Assembly: GCF_000313135.1 (NCBI RefSeq) | Contig: NW_004457417.1 | Span: forward strand, 2,130-43,010 | Direction: 5' to 3' | DNA length: 40,881 nt | From: Acanthamoeba castellanii str. Neff | Lineage: Eukaryota; Discosea; Longamoebia; Acanthamoebidae | The notes under the pieces: model-generated | Databases searched by the model: none | Seen by the model: the letters and a program-made list of their open reading frames with translations, nothing else | Told to the model about the DNA's origin: nothing | In this document: in pieces, positions 9,101-18,008 of the stretch | How positions within the stretch are numbered: the stretch's first letter is position 1 | Layout: each line of letters opens with the position of its first letter | Position numbers and translations under genes: made by a program

Positions 9101-10824
9101 CCCGGGGCCGATCATCACGCTCGGCGCGCCGGCGGCGATGGCCGCCTCAAAGGGCGGCATGAAGTAACGCTTCAGCATGCGCGTCGAGATCTGGTGGTGG
9201 CAAAGGCGGTGAGAGCTCTCAGAGCCGTCAGATGTGGGCCGTGACTGCGAACACGTACCCAGGAGGTGGACTTGGCCTTGCCCGAGATGGGGTCACCGAC
9301 GCCGATGAAGTGCTTGAGCATGGAGGCGACGTTGGTCGGGTTGGCACCACCAGGCGAGAGCGTAGTGTTGCCCTGGAGGCCCAACACCGTGGCCACGCCA
9401 AGCTGCGCAATGAGGTACGGGTCCTCTCCAAACTAATATTGTGTGGCGCGCAGATCACATTAGCCATCGAAGAAGAAGAAGAAGAAGAAGAAGAAGAAGA
9501 AGAAGAAGAAAGAGCCGGCTTGACCATGTGGGCGGGCACGTACGGTTCCATACATCGACGGCCAGAGGGGGTTGAGGGCAACGTCCAAGATGGGCGAGCC
9601 GACCAAGGGCAGGTTCGCGGTTCTGTACATGAAATCATTAGGTAATGACTCAAAAATATATAGTAGAGTAATAATGTAATCATAAAACTAACCAATCACG
9701 CAAGCCCTGCGTACCTGGAGTCCTTGGCGGCGATGGCAGCTGCCTTGGTCACCAGCGCAGGGTTCCAAGTGGCGGCGAGGCCGATAGCCTATTTATATAT
9801 ATATACACCAGAACCCAAAAGCGAGGGTTGTTGGATCTGACGAAACGGAAACAGCAGCTTGGGATGCTAGGACGTACGTGAGGGAAAAGCGTAGCGCCGT
9901 ACACGTAGTTCGCACCTGGAGCATGGCCACAGGTTTGGACGTGAATCACCGCACAAGCACCACCACCAGCGCACAGGCACACGACACACAAGCCAACATC
10001 CAAGGGGGCGTACCGTGCACGTGGTCAACGTAGTAGAGAATTGGTACGGACGAGTTGTCCAGCCCGGTGGCGATCTTCTGAATGGTGTTGGTGAACTCGA
10101 TCCACTACGCACACGTGCGGCCCATATGGGTGTGGTTAGAGTGGCAGTAGGGGCTTAGTGGGGTGAGTCGTGAGTCGTGCCTGGGTGACGTTGAAGCCAG
10201 AGACGGGAGTGCCACCGGGGGTGAGAGGAAGCATGCCAGCGGCGAACGGGCTGATGGACAGACAATTGACAAACGAACAGCGTGAGCGCCAATGGCGATG
10301 TGCTGATGGAGATGATGGTTGACGAGGCCAGCATCAAAGTCGTACCTGTTGGCGATCGAACCGATGCCATATTGGCTGACGACCTGCGGCAGGTTCACAA
10401 GAATGAGTTGCGGTGCGTGGTTGGAGAGCAGAGCAGTGCAGAGCAGAGCAGAGCAGAGCAGTGCACGCCGCACCTTCTGGAGCAGGTTGGTGTCCAGAGC
10501 AGCGACGGGGTTGCCGCTCTTGTCCTTCTGCAAAAAATAGGAGATGTCCAACTACGCGGGGCCACCAAGAGGTACGGAGAATGAATTAAAGTCTAAGTAA
10601 ATTATACATCAAATGGAAAGGGGAGGGAGAAAGGAGGGAGCGGGGGAAGGGGGCACCTGGGTCATCTGGCCGATCTTCTCCTTGAGGCTCATGGCAGCAA
10701 GTTTCGTGTTTACGAATTTGCGAATCATAGGATCGCTGAAGGGGTCACCCGCAGGAGCTGCAGCCGCAACTGCGAGCGTGAGGAGAAGGAGCGCGCCCAC
10801 GCCGACGGCGCCAATCCGCTGCAT
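6185..10824 (-). CDS. Secreted GH3-family glycosidase-like protein
   Basis: GH3 beta-glucosidase/xylosidase homologue, 836 residues in 23 exons that all join in phase (exon starts include 10824, 10551, 10383, 10250, 10104, 9915, 9788, 9622, 9432, 9190, 8945, 8712, 8504, 8350, 8132, 7983, 7734, 7555, 7280, 7104, 6913, 6675, 6418). Residues 1 to about 22 are a signal peptide ending in an Ala run. Family landmarks: VDHVHGANYVYG (Asp145), TFGEDPYL, MLKHFIG (Lys252-His253), SINGVPIH, NPSGKLPYTY, YPFGFGLSF, then an Fn3-like domain (VKNTGKVAGMEVVQL). At the catalytic nucleophile site, where relatives have (S/T)DW, it reads TSGPGG (Ser330-Gly331), so the Asp seems absent. The usual Arg before YxTFGEDP also appears lost. 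After the Fn3-like domain comes an unusual charged helix (LFAEYERKKLELGMELKKR). Likely lysosomal or secreted; activity is doubtful. One intron (10105-10180) is GC-AG. Confidence 0.88.
9469..9511. repeat. (GAA)n microsatellite in GH3 intron
   Basis: About 14 GAA units on the plus strand lie inside intron 9433-9543. On the coding (minus) strand they form a pyrimidine-rich (TTC)n tract well upstream of the acceptor. Confidence 0.9.
10105..10180 (-). other. GC-AG intron in the GH3 gene
   Basis: On the minus strand the exon ends ...GTC ACC CAG and the intron starts GCACGA and ends GCGTAG before TGG ATC GAG. The join gives NVTQ-WIEF in phase 0. No GT donor near this point keeps the frame. Confidence 0.65.
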
Positions 10825-11478
10825 CTCTCTCTCTCTCTATTCTCTGCCTTTCCCTCTATCCCTCTCGATTGACCCTGACTTGCCGCGGTGCTGCTTCTCT
10901 GCTCTTCACCCGAAGAAGATGTTGTGCTCACCACCACACAAACAAACGCCGAGAGCAGAGCCTGGGACTGGGGCTGCCGCAACGATCGCCCCGAGACTGA
11001 GTATTGCAAAAAATTAAATACAGAAAAAAGCTGGCGAAAATCCTCGCTATTGCAATCGTGGTTATTTTCCGGATTTTGGAGCTGAGCCAAACACGCACAC
11101 GGGGGTAAGGCACACGGTGCAACTCTCTTTTCACTGCAGTGAAAACGGAGACGAAGCACGCCAGGAGGAGAAGAACCAGGCCGAGGTGGAAGAGGAGAAC
11201 GAAAAGTGAGGCGTGTGCTTCGTTTCTTGCACTCGGCCAAGAACGACGTTTGACAAAAACACAACGCACACAACGCATCAGCATCAACGTGCACTGACGC
11301 AGCAGCGAAGCAGGTTCGAAGAAGAGAGAAAAACAAAAGGAAATTGTCCAACCCCGACATTGCGTATTGGGTAATACTCCACCCTGTGCCCGACACAGCT
11401 TGCATCACCAAACCAACTCAACAAGCCACACGAGAGAGGCTCAAGAAGAAGCCAAGCTTTTTACTATTTTTTAATATC
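10825..11478. promoter_or_regulatory. Divergent intergenic region, GH3 / FYVE gene
   Basis: A 654-bp gap lies between two opposite start codons. The GH3 side opens with a CT run (10826-10838), probably 5' UTR. The FYVE side is AT-rich just before its ATG (ttactattttttaatat, 11461-11477). Open frames here are compositional and show no family motif, so I call no gene. Confidence 0.45.
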
Positions 11479-12378
11479 ATGATGGAAGGAGTGGCCATAC
11501 CCGAGGCGACTGTCTCGACGCGAGCACGCCGCGACACCATATCCGCGGGCTCCACCATCAAGAAGTCCAAGTCCGAACGCGTCGCCCAGGCGCCCACGCC
11601 GATGGCCTTCAACTTTGGGTCGCTCCCTCTCGAGGACCGCTTCGAGTGGGCGGGCAAGAACGTCATGATAGAACGACCTGTCAAGGGCGGGAGCGGCGAC
11701 TATGCACCCGTGCTCGAGACCCCCTCGTGTCCAGTCGCCGCAGCGGCGTCGGCCGCGTTGGCGGCTCTGCTGGCCGTGTACAGCCACAACAACTGGATGC
11801 CCGACGACGAGACCGACTGCTGCCTCAAGTGCCAGAAGGAGTTCACTATGACCTTTCGACGGGTACACCTTTGCCCTTCTCTTTGTGAGGGGGGGGGTTA
11901 GCCTTCGCTTTCGCTTTCGTTTTATTTTTTTCTGTATTACTTATTTTTATATTTTTTTTTGTATTTGTTGTGCTTGTTTTGTTCCGGTTTATGTCCCTTC
12001 TTATTTTCCTGTTTGTGGATCTTTCTCGCACAATTCGTTCATTGGCGAAAAAAAGAGAGGATATTTAGCCTGCCTGACTCACGTGTTGTCTCTCTGTGCG
12101 ACGTGTGCAGCATCACTGTCGCAACTGCGGCCTCATATTCTGCGCTCTCTGCACTCCTCAAGCCATCACGCTGCCCGGTACGTCCTCCACTTCGCTGTTT
12201 CCCCCTCCATTCCTCTCTTTTCTTGTCTTGGTCGGCCCTCGTCGCTTACTTGGCGCCGTGTTTCGCGTGCGTTCCCATGGCAACAACAGACAAGGGCTAT
12301 CGAGAGAGCGTGCGGGTGTGCGAGGCGTGCTTCAAGGTGGTGAGCGAATACCTCCAGGTCAAGTACTCGGAGGATTGA
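11479..12378 (+). CDS. FYVE zinc-finger protein
   Basis: Small PI3P-binding-type protein, 179 residues, probably endosomal. Exons: 11479-11862, 12111-12177, 12290-12378, all in phase. The FYVE domain is C-terminal and complete: WMPD (from residue 106), the first Cys pair in CCLKC, the basic phosphoinositide motif RRHHCRNC created across the first intron (RR ends exon 1, HHCR opens exon 2), FCALC, and RVCEAC. All eight zinc ligands are visible. The N-terminal 80 or so residues look disordered and basic. An Ala-rich hydrophobic helix (VAAAASAALAALLAVY) lies just before the finger. ATG codons are at 11479 and 11482; the first was taken. It converges with CIAPIN1, with stop codons 230 bp apart. 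Confidence 0.88.
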
Positions 12379-12608
12379 ACGTGCTCTCCTCTTCGCTTCA
12401 TTCTCTTCACTTCTCCTTCCTCTTTTATGCCACACACATAACCAATGTACAATCACACGTCGATGACATCACCCAGACATACACATAGTGTACCGTGCAG
12501 CCTCAAAGAGTGGCTGCACAGATAACAACAAATACATACATACGTAAAATAATAATATTTGGTTCTTTGTCGAATATTTATATATATTTGCTTGGTACCG
12601 ATCAACAT
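12379..12608. other. Convergent 3' intergenic region
   Basis: This 230-bp stretch between the FYVE and CIAPIN1 stop codons is AT-rich in its right half (12537-12592). I see no gene, repeat or clear AATAAA signal. Confidence 0.5.
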
Positions 12609-14175
12609 CTACTCCATGTTGGCGAGGGAGATCTTCTCGCCAGGCTTGAAGGCCGGCAGACCGAGGTAGGGGCAGCTCGCGCATCGGAACGCGTCGCCCA
12701 AATAGCACTGCACACGCCACACACAGCACGACACGACACCACACACGCACATGCATCAGTAAAAGGGAATTCAGGAGTGAGTGGAGAATGACGGTGGGCG
12801 TACGCTGCCACAGGACGAAGCCTGTTCGGGGGTCTTCTTCTTGACCTCCTGCCCGGCCTCGAGCTCCTCGGCAAGGCCGCACGAGCAGTCCTTGCACGCC
12901 TTCTTCTTGCCGCTCGCGCTCGTGCCGCAATCAAACACTGAGACACAGCGGCGACACAACACGGGAATTGTGTGGTCAGCTGGCGGCTGTGGACTTGACT
13001 TACAGGGACACAAACACACCACACACACAAGAAAGCGCGATTGGGGGTTTGCTGTGGCTTACCCTTGTCCGGCTTGGCCAAGTCCTCCTTCTCGAGGAGG
13101 GCGTCGTCTTCGATCAGATCGCCGTCGTCGGCGTCCAGCTTCCAGGTCGAACCGACAGAAACGGGCTTGGCCACGGGGATGCTCGCATCGATCGTGTCAT
13201 CTGTTGGTCGCGAAAGTCGGTGAGACTACTCAAACCATTACCACCACCAGCGGAAGATGGAACGGCAGTTGTTGCGTTGAGGGCGCGCACCTGCGGAGAG
13301 GGACCAGACGGGGGCAGCGGAGACGGGCTTCGAGGACTTGGGAAGCGAGAGTGCGGCCGAGGCTCCGAACTCCCAGTTGGGCTTGACCGAGCGAATCTTT
13401 ACGTGAAGAAGAAGAAAAAGAAGAAGAAGGACAAGAATCATCAATATCAACACCATCCATGCTAACGATGGGTTGTGCGTTGTGCCTTACCTCGTAGGTG
13501 GCGATTTGGGTCTGCACGTCGGCGGAGCCATTGAGCGCGGGGAAGGAGGCCACAGACGAGGCGCCCTGGGTGTTCTGGAAGGTAGTCGACGTGAAGCCCG
13601 AGATGAGCAGCGCGCTCTCCACCTCCTTCTCCGTGCGCAGGGCCGTCACGATGCCCTCCTGTCATCATCAAAGCAGCAGCACAATTGTGGGGCACATGAA
13701 TACCGGTGGTTGTAAAGGAGGGTGGGGGGGGGCGGTGTTGTGGCGTACCTTGGAGCCGAGCAGCAGAGGCTCGCGCAGGACGAGCGAACCGGAGGGCTTC
13801 AGCACGCGTGCCAGCTCGAACAGGAAGTCGGTCTGGTGGCCAGCAGCCGAGGCGCCGATCGAAATCACCATGTCGTACGTCGACGAAGGCTCGCCAATTT
13901 TATCTTCAAAGATAATTGTCATCATTTATAAAATCTTTGCATCGTAGCAGCGCTTGGTGGCTGGAGGAGTGTGGAGAGTGCAGTGGGACTTGCATCCAGA
14001 TGAAGACAGATAAGGGTGGGTGGGTACCGTCGGTGATTTGGGGGCGAGAGATGACCTTGACAGCGCCATCGCTGCCGACGATTTCCTGCAGCTGTGAAAC
14101 TTCCGGTGGCACGGCCGGGGCCGGCGTAATGTAAAGGATCTTATCCCCCTTTTTGTACGAAGATTGATCGGCCAT
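12609..14175 (-). CDS. CIAPIN1: Anamorsin / CIAPIN1 (Dre2), cytosolic Fe-S assembly factor
   Basis: Electron carrier of the cytosolic iron-sulfur assembly pathway, partner of the diflavin reductase Tah18/NDOR1. Seven exons: 14175-14028, 13903-13749, 13658-13491, 13396-13291, 13200-13063, 12937-12804, 12707-12609; 315 residues. The N-terminal part is the degenerate methyltransferase-like domain ([24 protein letters not shown]). The linker ends with the conserved WKLDADD. The [2Fe-2S] site is C242, C253, C256, C258 (ACKDCSC). The second cluster site is CGSC (281, 284; split by the last intron) plus CASC (292, 295), with the family tail [19 protein letters not shown]. All eight cysteines are present and the length matches the family. 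It shares a 158-bp divergent promoter with SAP/SAM gene B. Confidence 0.96.
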
Positions 14176-14333
14176 GTTGCTGCTTGTTGTTTGTGATTAT
14201 TTGTTGTAATAATGAACTAGATAAAAATAAATGATGTTTTGGTACACTTTTCGCGGCGAAATAGCAACTCCCAACTCCGAGTAAAAAATCGTCACAACGT
14301 GGCGAGCGCACGGTCAGGTGCACAGCTTCAGCC
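14176..14333. promoter_or_regulatory. Shared divergent promoter, CIAPIN1 / SAP-SAM B
   Basis: A gap of 158 bp separates the two opposing ATGs. The CIAPIN1 side is AT-rich (taataatgaactagataaaa, 14206-14225). No specific motif is assigned; function is inferred from position. Confidence 0.5.
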
Positions 14334-16218
14334 ATGCAGGAGGGAGCTGACGTGAAGACGCTTCTGTCTTCCCTCTCCACGGTCACCCAACGCCTTCTGT
14401 TGAGTCACCTGGTCCCCGAAGAACCGCAGCCAGCGCGGGCCGCCCCGGTACTGTCGCGGCTGTGCGAACTGGTCGAGGCACGGGGGCCGCAGCAGCTGGG
14501 CGCGAGGCTTAACTACCACGTGCTGCGCAGCCTCTGCGCCACGCTTCAGCTCGAGCTGGCCTCGACAGCCCCGACCAAGGACGAGTGTCTCCGACAGTTC
14601 GTCGCCTTTCTCAGCGGGCGTCCTTCTGCCTACGCGCTACGTCGGCTGGCCCAGGAAGACCTTGACGTTCTTTTTGAGGTGCGTTCCTGTGTATCCCCTG
14701 GGCGTACGTGCGCGTGTGCCGCACTCATTCTTCGAAACACGCAGACTTTAGCTCCGACCGAGCAGAAGCCAACCACGAAAACCGCCCTGCGCAGGTTCCT
14801 CGCCACGGCCATCACAAGGTGCGCCTGTCTTGTGTAACCCTCGTGTGTGTGTCGTGTGGTCTACTTGTGAACTTGTTTAACACAAAAGTGAATTCAAATT
14901 TAAAAATGTGAAGCACGGGCGTGCGGTCGTGGCTGGACTCCCTGCCCAAGGAGCTGGCTGAGCGCGTGGCGTTCGATCTGGACAAGGAGCCGGCCGAGGG
15001 AGCGAGTCTCACCGACACCATTCTCACCGCCCCTCCCAAGCGGGAGTTCAACGTGGCCGACCCCGATGACGAAGTCATTCAAGATGGCGATGGCGATGGC
15101 GACGACGACACCACCGTCCCTACCAAGAAGGAGAAGAAGGAACCGATCAGGAGGGGTCGAGCGATGCGACAAGTCGCCAAGAGGCGCAGGTCTGCGCCAG
15201 CGGCAGGTTCCAGCAAGCCACCGGCAAAGAAGAGGAAAAGGCGAGCCAGCGAGGTGGCTCAAGATGAAGAAGAGGACCACGAGGAAGAAGAGGAGGAAGA
15301 GGGAAGCGAGGATGCCGCCATGTGCCATCCTGAGGTGGCGACGCTGCTCCAGACCATCGGCTTCCATCGCCACGTCCCCCTGTTTGCCGAAAAGGTGCTG
15401 TCGCCACCCCACCAACCGCGTTTGCGAAGCTGGACTCCTCTCATGCAGTAACCCACCAGGGAGTCACCCCAGAGCGGCTGATCGCGATGAAGGAAGCGGA
15501 CTTGACCAGGGAGCTGGGCATGAGCCTCCGCAACACGCGGAACTTGACTGAGTGCCTGTCCACCCTGCGCAGGGAGCTGGCCGAATGCAGGGCCGTGACG
15601 CACCACCACCATCATCATCGTTGCCGTCGTTGTGGTTGTCATCACCTTCGCCGACGTCATTGTCATCGTCATCGGCGCCGCAGACGGAACAGAGGAAACC
15701 TAGAACCAGGGCCGAGGTCCGTGACCTCGTCACCCAAGGCCGCAAGTGGGCGCGAGCGGACTCCTGCAAGGCCGGCAAGCAGATCACCATCAGCAAACTG
15801 CTCCCCTCGCTCCACCCAGCCAAGACCAGGCCTTCCCACCATGTCAGTTCACCGCCCAAACCAGTCGGCCAGACCACCAGCGCTGGCGATGCCGCCCGCT
15901 CCAGCGCAGCTGTGGTGCCTGGCACAGGCCGCCTTGTCCGCAGAAGGCGCCGCATGCTGGCCCCCGCACCCGACGAAGGCCCAGATGTGGAGGTGGACCT
16001 CGATGTAGAAGACGACGTGATCGTGATGGAGGAGGACGGGATCGAGGTGGGCGGGGAGAGGCCTGAATCTATGCACGTAGGAGCCATCCAGCGATCGCCA
16101 GCAGGAGATCATCAACGATGACCTCGAAGAAGAGGAGTGGGACCCCACCGCCACCCAAAACTCAGGGTACAACCTGACCAAGAGGTTGGCAGAGGGAGTT
16201 GGCCCAGAAGAGGACTAA
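14334..16218 (+). CDS. SAP-like plus SAM domain protein B
   Basis: Paralogue of the protein at 3724-6060, 503 residues. Exons: 14334-14678, 14745-14818, 14914-15394, 15460-15594, 15684-16046, 16105-16218. The N-terminal helical region carries a SAP-like unit (YHVLRSLCATLQLEL ... KDECLRQFVAFL). A basic/acidic linker follows (RRGRAMRQVAKRRR, KKRKRRASE, then an Asp/Glu run), a likely nuclear signal. The SAM domain is split by an intron (VATLLQTIGFHRHVPLFAEK, then TPERLIAMKEADLTRELGM and TRNLTECLSTL). The C-terminus is acidic (DDLEEEEWDP). Intron positions match those of paralogue A at three points. The His-coding CAC/CAT run near 15601 is assigned to an intron because only the frame after 15684 continues sensibly. 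The last intron (16047-16104, 58 nt) is the least sure part. Confidence 0.75.
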
Positions 16219-16552
16219 CCATGCACGCTCCACCGCACACGCACCACACGCACAGGACCACTGCATAGAGCACTCCAGCACCTCTTGGCCACCCAAATGC
16301 ATGATTCTTGGCCACTTTGAGCAGCGCTGGTCTTGTCATCACTGTTGTTGCTGTGGTGATGTGGCATTGCAAGCGCCTGGGTTTGTCAACTTTGTGCAGG
16401 TGCTCAATCGCAAATCCAGGGCCAGCTGGTGTCAACAAAGAGTCAGGTCTTGCCATCGAGCTGGGATGCTCCGTTCTCAGTTGTCCTGCGTGCCATTTTC
16501 CTGACAACTCTTTCTCTAAAATAAAAAAGTAAATTAAAAACACAGCGAGGAG
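16219..16552. other. Intergenic region before the yippee gene
   Basis: No gene is supported in these 334 bp. Short frames on both strands lack motifs. It ends AT-rich (ctaaaataaaaaagtaaatt, 16516-16535), which may hold the 3' end signal of SAP/SAM gene B (AATAAA-like at 16520) and the start region of the yippee gene. Confidence 0.45.
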
Positions 16553-17134
16553 ATGGGGAAGGTGTTCAAGACGTACTTGTCGGGAAGCGTCGTGTATACG
16601 TGCTCCAGATGCAACTCCCACCTCGCCCGAGCCGACGAAATAGTGTCCAAGGTACCAAATCACCCATTCACAATCTCGGAATGAACCATTTAATCGTAAC
16701 TCTCCCAACAGGCTTTTCAGGGACGACACGGCCAGGCGTACCTCTTCAGTTCTGTGTACGCCCCTACCAATTTGTTCAGATTTATGTATTTAATTAATTT
16801 TATTTTAGTAATATTCTGGAAAAATATCCCTTTAGTAATATGCGTGGTGCAGCGTGAACGTGAGTACAGGCCCGCGTGAAGACCGAATACTGCTGACCGG
16901 CCTCCACACGGTGGCCGACATCTCTTGCAATGACTGCCACAGCGTCGTTGGGTGGAAGTACGTACGTGTACCACCGCTCCAGCCACAGGTGTGCAAAAGT
17001 GCTGATGGCGCTTTGGGGCGTGTTTGTGCACGCGTGCATCACAGGAGGAGGCTGTGGAGGAGAGCCAGCAGTACAAGGTGGGCAAGTACATCCTCGAAAA
17101 GACCAAGCTCGCCAAGAAGACAGACCTGCAGTAG
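16553..17134 (+). CDS. Yippee-like zinc-binding protein
   Basis: Member of the YPEL/yippee family (Mis18/cereblon-type beta-fold), 113 residues, close to the usual ~120. Exons: 16553-16651, 16712-16755, 16853-16961, 17045-17134. The zinc ligands are CSRC (17, 20) and CNDC (73, 76). The family core is clear: [63 protein letters not shown] proteins are nuclear and centrosome associated in animals and act in GID/CTLH ligase complexes in some systems; the role here is inferred only from family. The NET-domain gene follows on the same strand, 83 bp after the stop codon. Confidence 0.95.
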
Positions 17135-17217
17135 CCGTGGTAGCACGCTGTCCCGTGCCAGACTTGTAATTGTAGCCCACAAGAAAGGAGCGAGTTTTAT
17201 TGCTTCAATCTCACACA

Positions 17218-17496
17218 ATGGATTTTGAGGAGAAGATGAGGCTGGCAGAGGCCATTCACACTCTGCCCCCGCACCGCCTCGCCGAGATCGTGAGCATAGT
17301 CGCTCGTAGTGTTGAGCCACGGGAGGAGATTGAAATCGACATCGACCTTCTGTCGCAAGATGTGCTGCTTGAAATTAAGCGTGTTGTCGATGACGAGGTA
17401 CATGGCGCAGCCAGCAATCAATCTCCATCCGAGGCACTAATCCTCCTCGTTCAGAAAATCAGTACCGAGCCGGCGAGTCGTGGCGCCACAGACTAG
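17218..17496 (+). CDS. Standalone NET (extra-terminal) domain protein
   Basis: A single-exon frame of 92 residues. Residues 1 to about 60 match the NET domain of BET bromodomain proteins: [29 protein letters not shown], then the acidic core [20 protein letters not shown], which follows the EIEID(F/L) signature used to bind Lys-rich peptides. No bromodomain is encoded nearby, and the yippee gene ends only 83 bp upstream, leaving no room for one. The tail after residue 60 is low in motifs. A possible GT donor occurs at 17398 but no continuation is needed, because the frame stops at 17496. Likely a nuclear adaptor; function is inference. Confidence 0.75.
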   Translation: MDFEEKMRLAEAIHTLPPHRLAEIVSIVARSVEPREEIEIDIDLLSQDVLLEIKRVVDDEVHGAASNQSPSEALILLVQKISTEPASRGATD

Positions 17497-18008
17497 CCCA
17501 ATTTCATTATCGATTTCAATCTGTACATTTATCTTGTATTTTATTAATCGTTTAATGAACGCACCTCACGCCCAACCACTTCGTGGTTGCTAATGGCGTG
17601 GCAGCAGGCATTGTGTTTGTGGCGAGCACCATTGCTGCGGTCTACAACCTTAAGGTACAGTACCAGGTGCCGCGGCCGCAACGAAGCAAAACTCCTGTGC
17701 TTGGCCGTGGTGGGAGTTGTAGCAGCGCCCATCATCCCAGCCAAAAGAGTACCTTCCTCTCCGACGCTATTCATCGCGCCGGTGGCTCTCGCCTCGCCGA
17801 GCACGATGGCGCGAAACAATCGTTCTAATTTCGCAAATCGCGATTGGCCGGCACGTGCACCAATCGAAAAATAGAACATCTATTCCCCGGTTGCATTTCC
17901 CCATCGCGCCGGTGGCTCTCGCATAAAAAGCTGGCGCAGACTCACTCCCTTTGTAATCTTTTAGCTTTTGCCCTCTGTCAGCACATTCACACGCTCTTCC
18001 AAGAACTC
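17497..18008 (+). promoter_or_regulatory. ABCG upstream region with direct repeat and CCAAT/E-box cluster
   Basis: This 512-bp stretch has no convincing gene. It contains a 21-bp direct repeat (catcgcgccggtggctctcgc) at 17772-17792 and 17902-17922, 130 bp apart. Between the copies lies a cluster: inverted CCAAT (cgattgg, 17841-17847), E-box CACGTG (17852-17857) and CCAAT (ccaatcg, 17860-17866). A TATA-like cataaaaag follows the second repeat (17922-17930), about 80 bp before the ABCG ATG. A hydrophobic open frame from 17583 starts with GTG and is not called. Confidence 0.55.
17772..17922 (+). repeat. 21-bp direct repeat pair
   Basis: Identical 21-mers at 17772-17792 and 17902-17922 flank the CCAAT/E-box cluster in the ABCG promoter region. 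Confidence 0.85.

Noticed and set aside
10725..11411. 228-codon minus-strand open frame overlapping the GH3 5' end
   Set aside because: It lies in the intergenic region and in the wrong frame over the GH3 signal peptide; low complexity with no homology pattern.
15601..15683. His-rich coding segment after the SAM domain of paralogue B
   Set aside because: The His frame runs on into Arg-rich nonsense; splicing 15594 to 15684 moves into the frame that continues plausibly to the acidic tail.
16199..16504. 101-codon Cys/His-containing plus-strand frame
   Set aside because: Cys and His do not fall in a zinc-finger spacing, the frame overlaps the end of SAP/SAM gene B, and no splice or start support is visible.
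17583..17828. Hydrophobic 81-codon open frame upstream of the ABCG gene
   Set aside because: It starts with GTG, ends in compositional sequence containing the promoter repeats, and resembles no family; better explained as promoter DNA.
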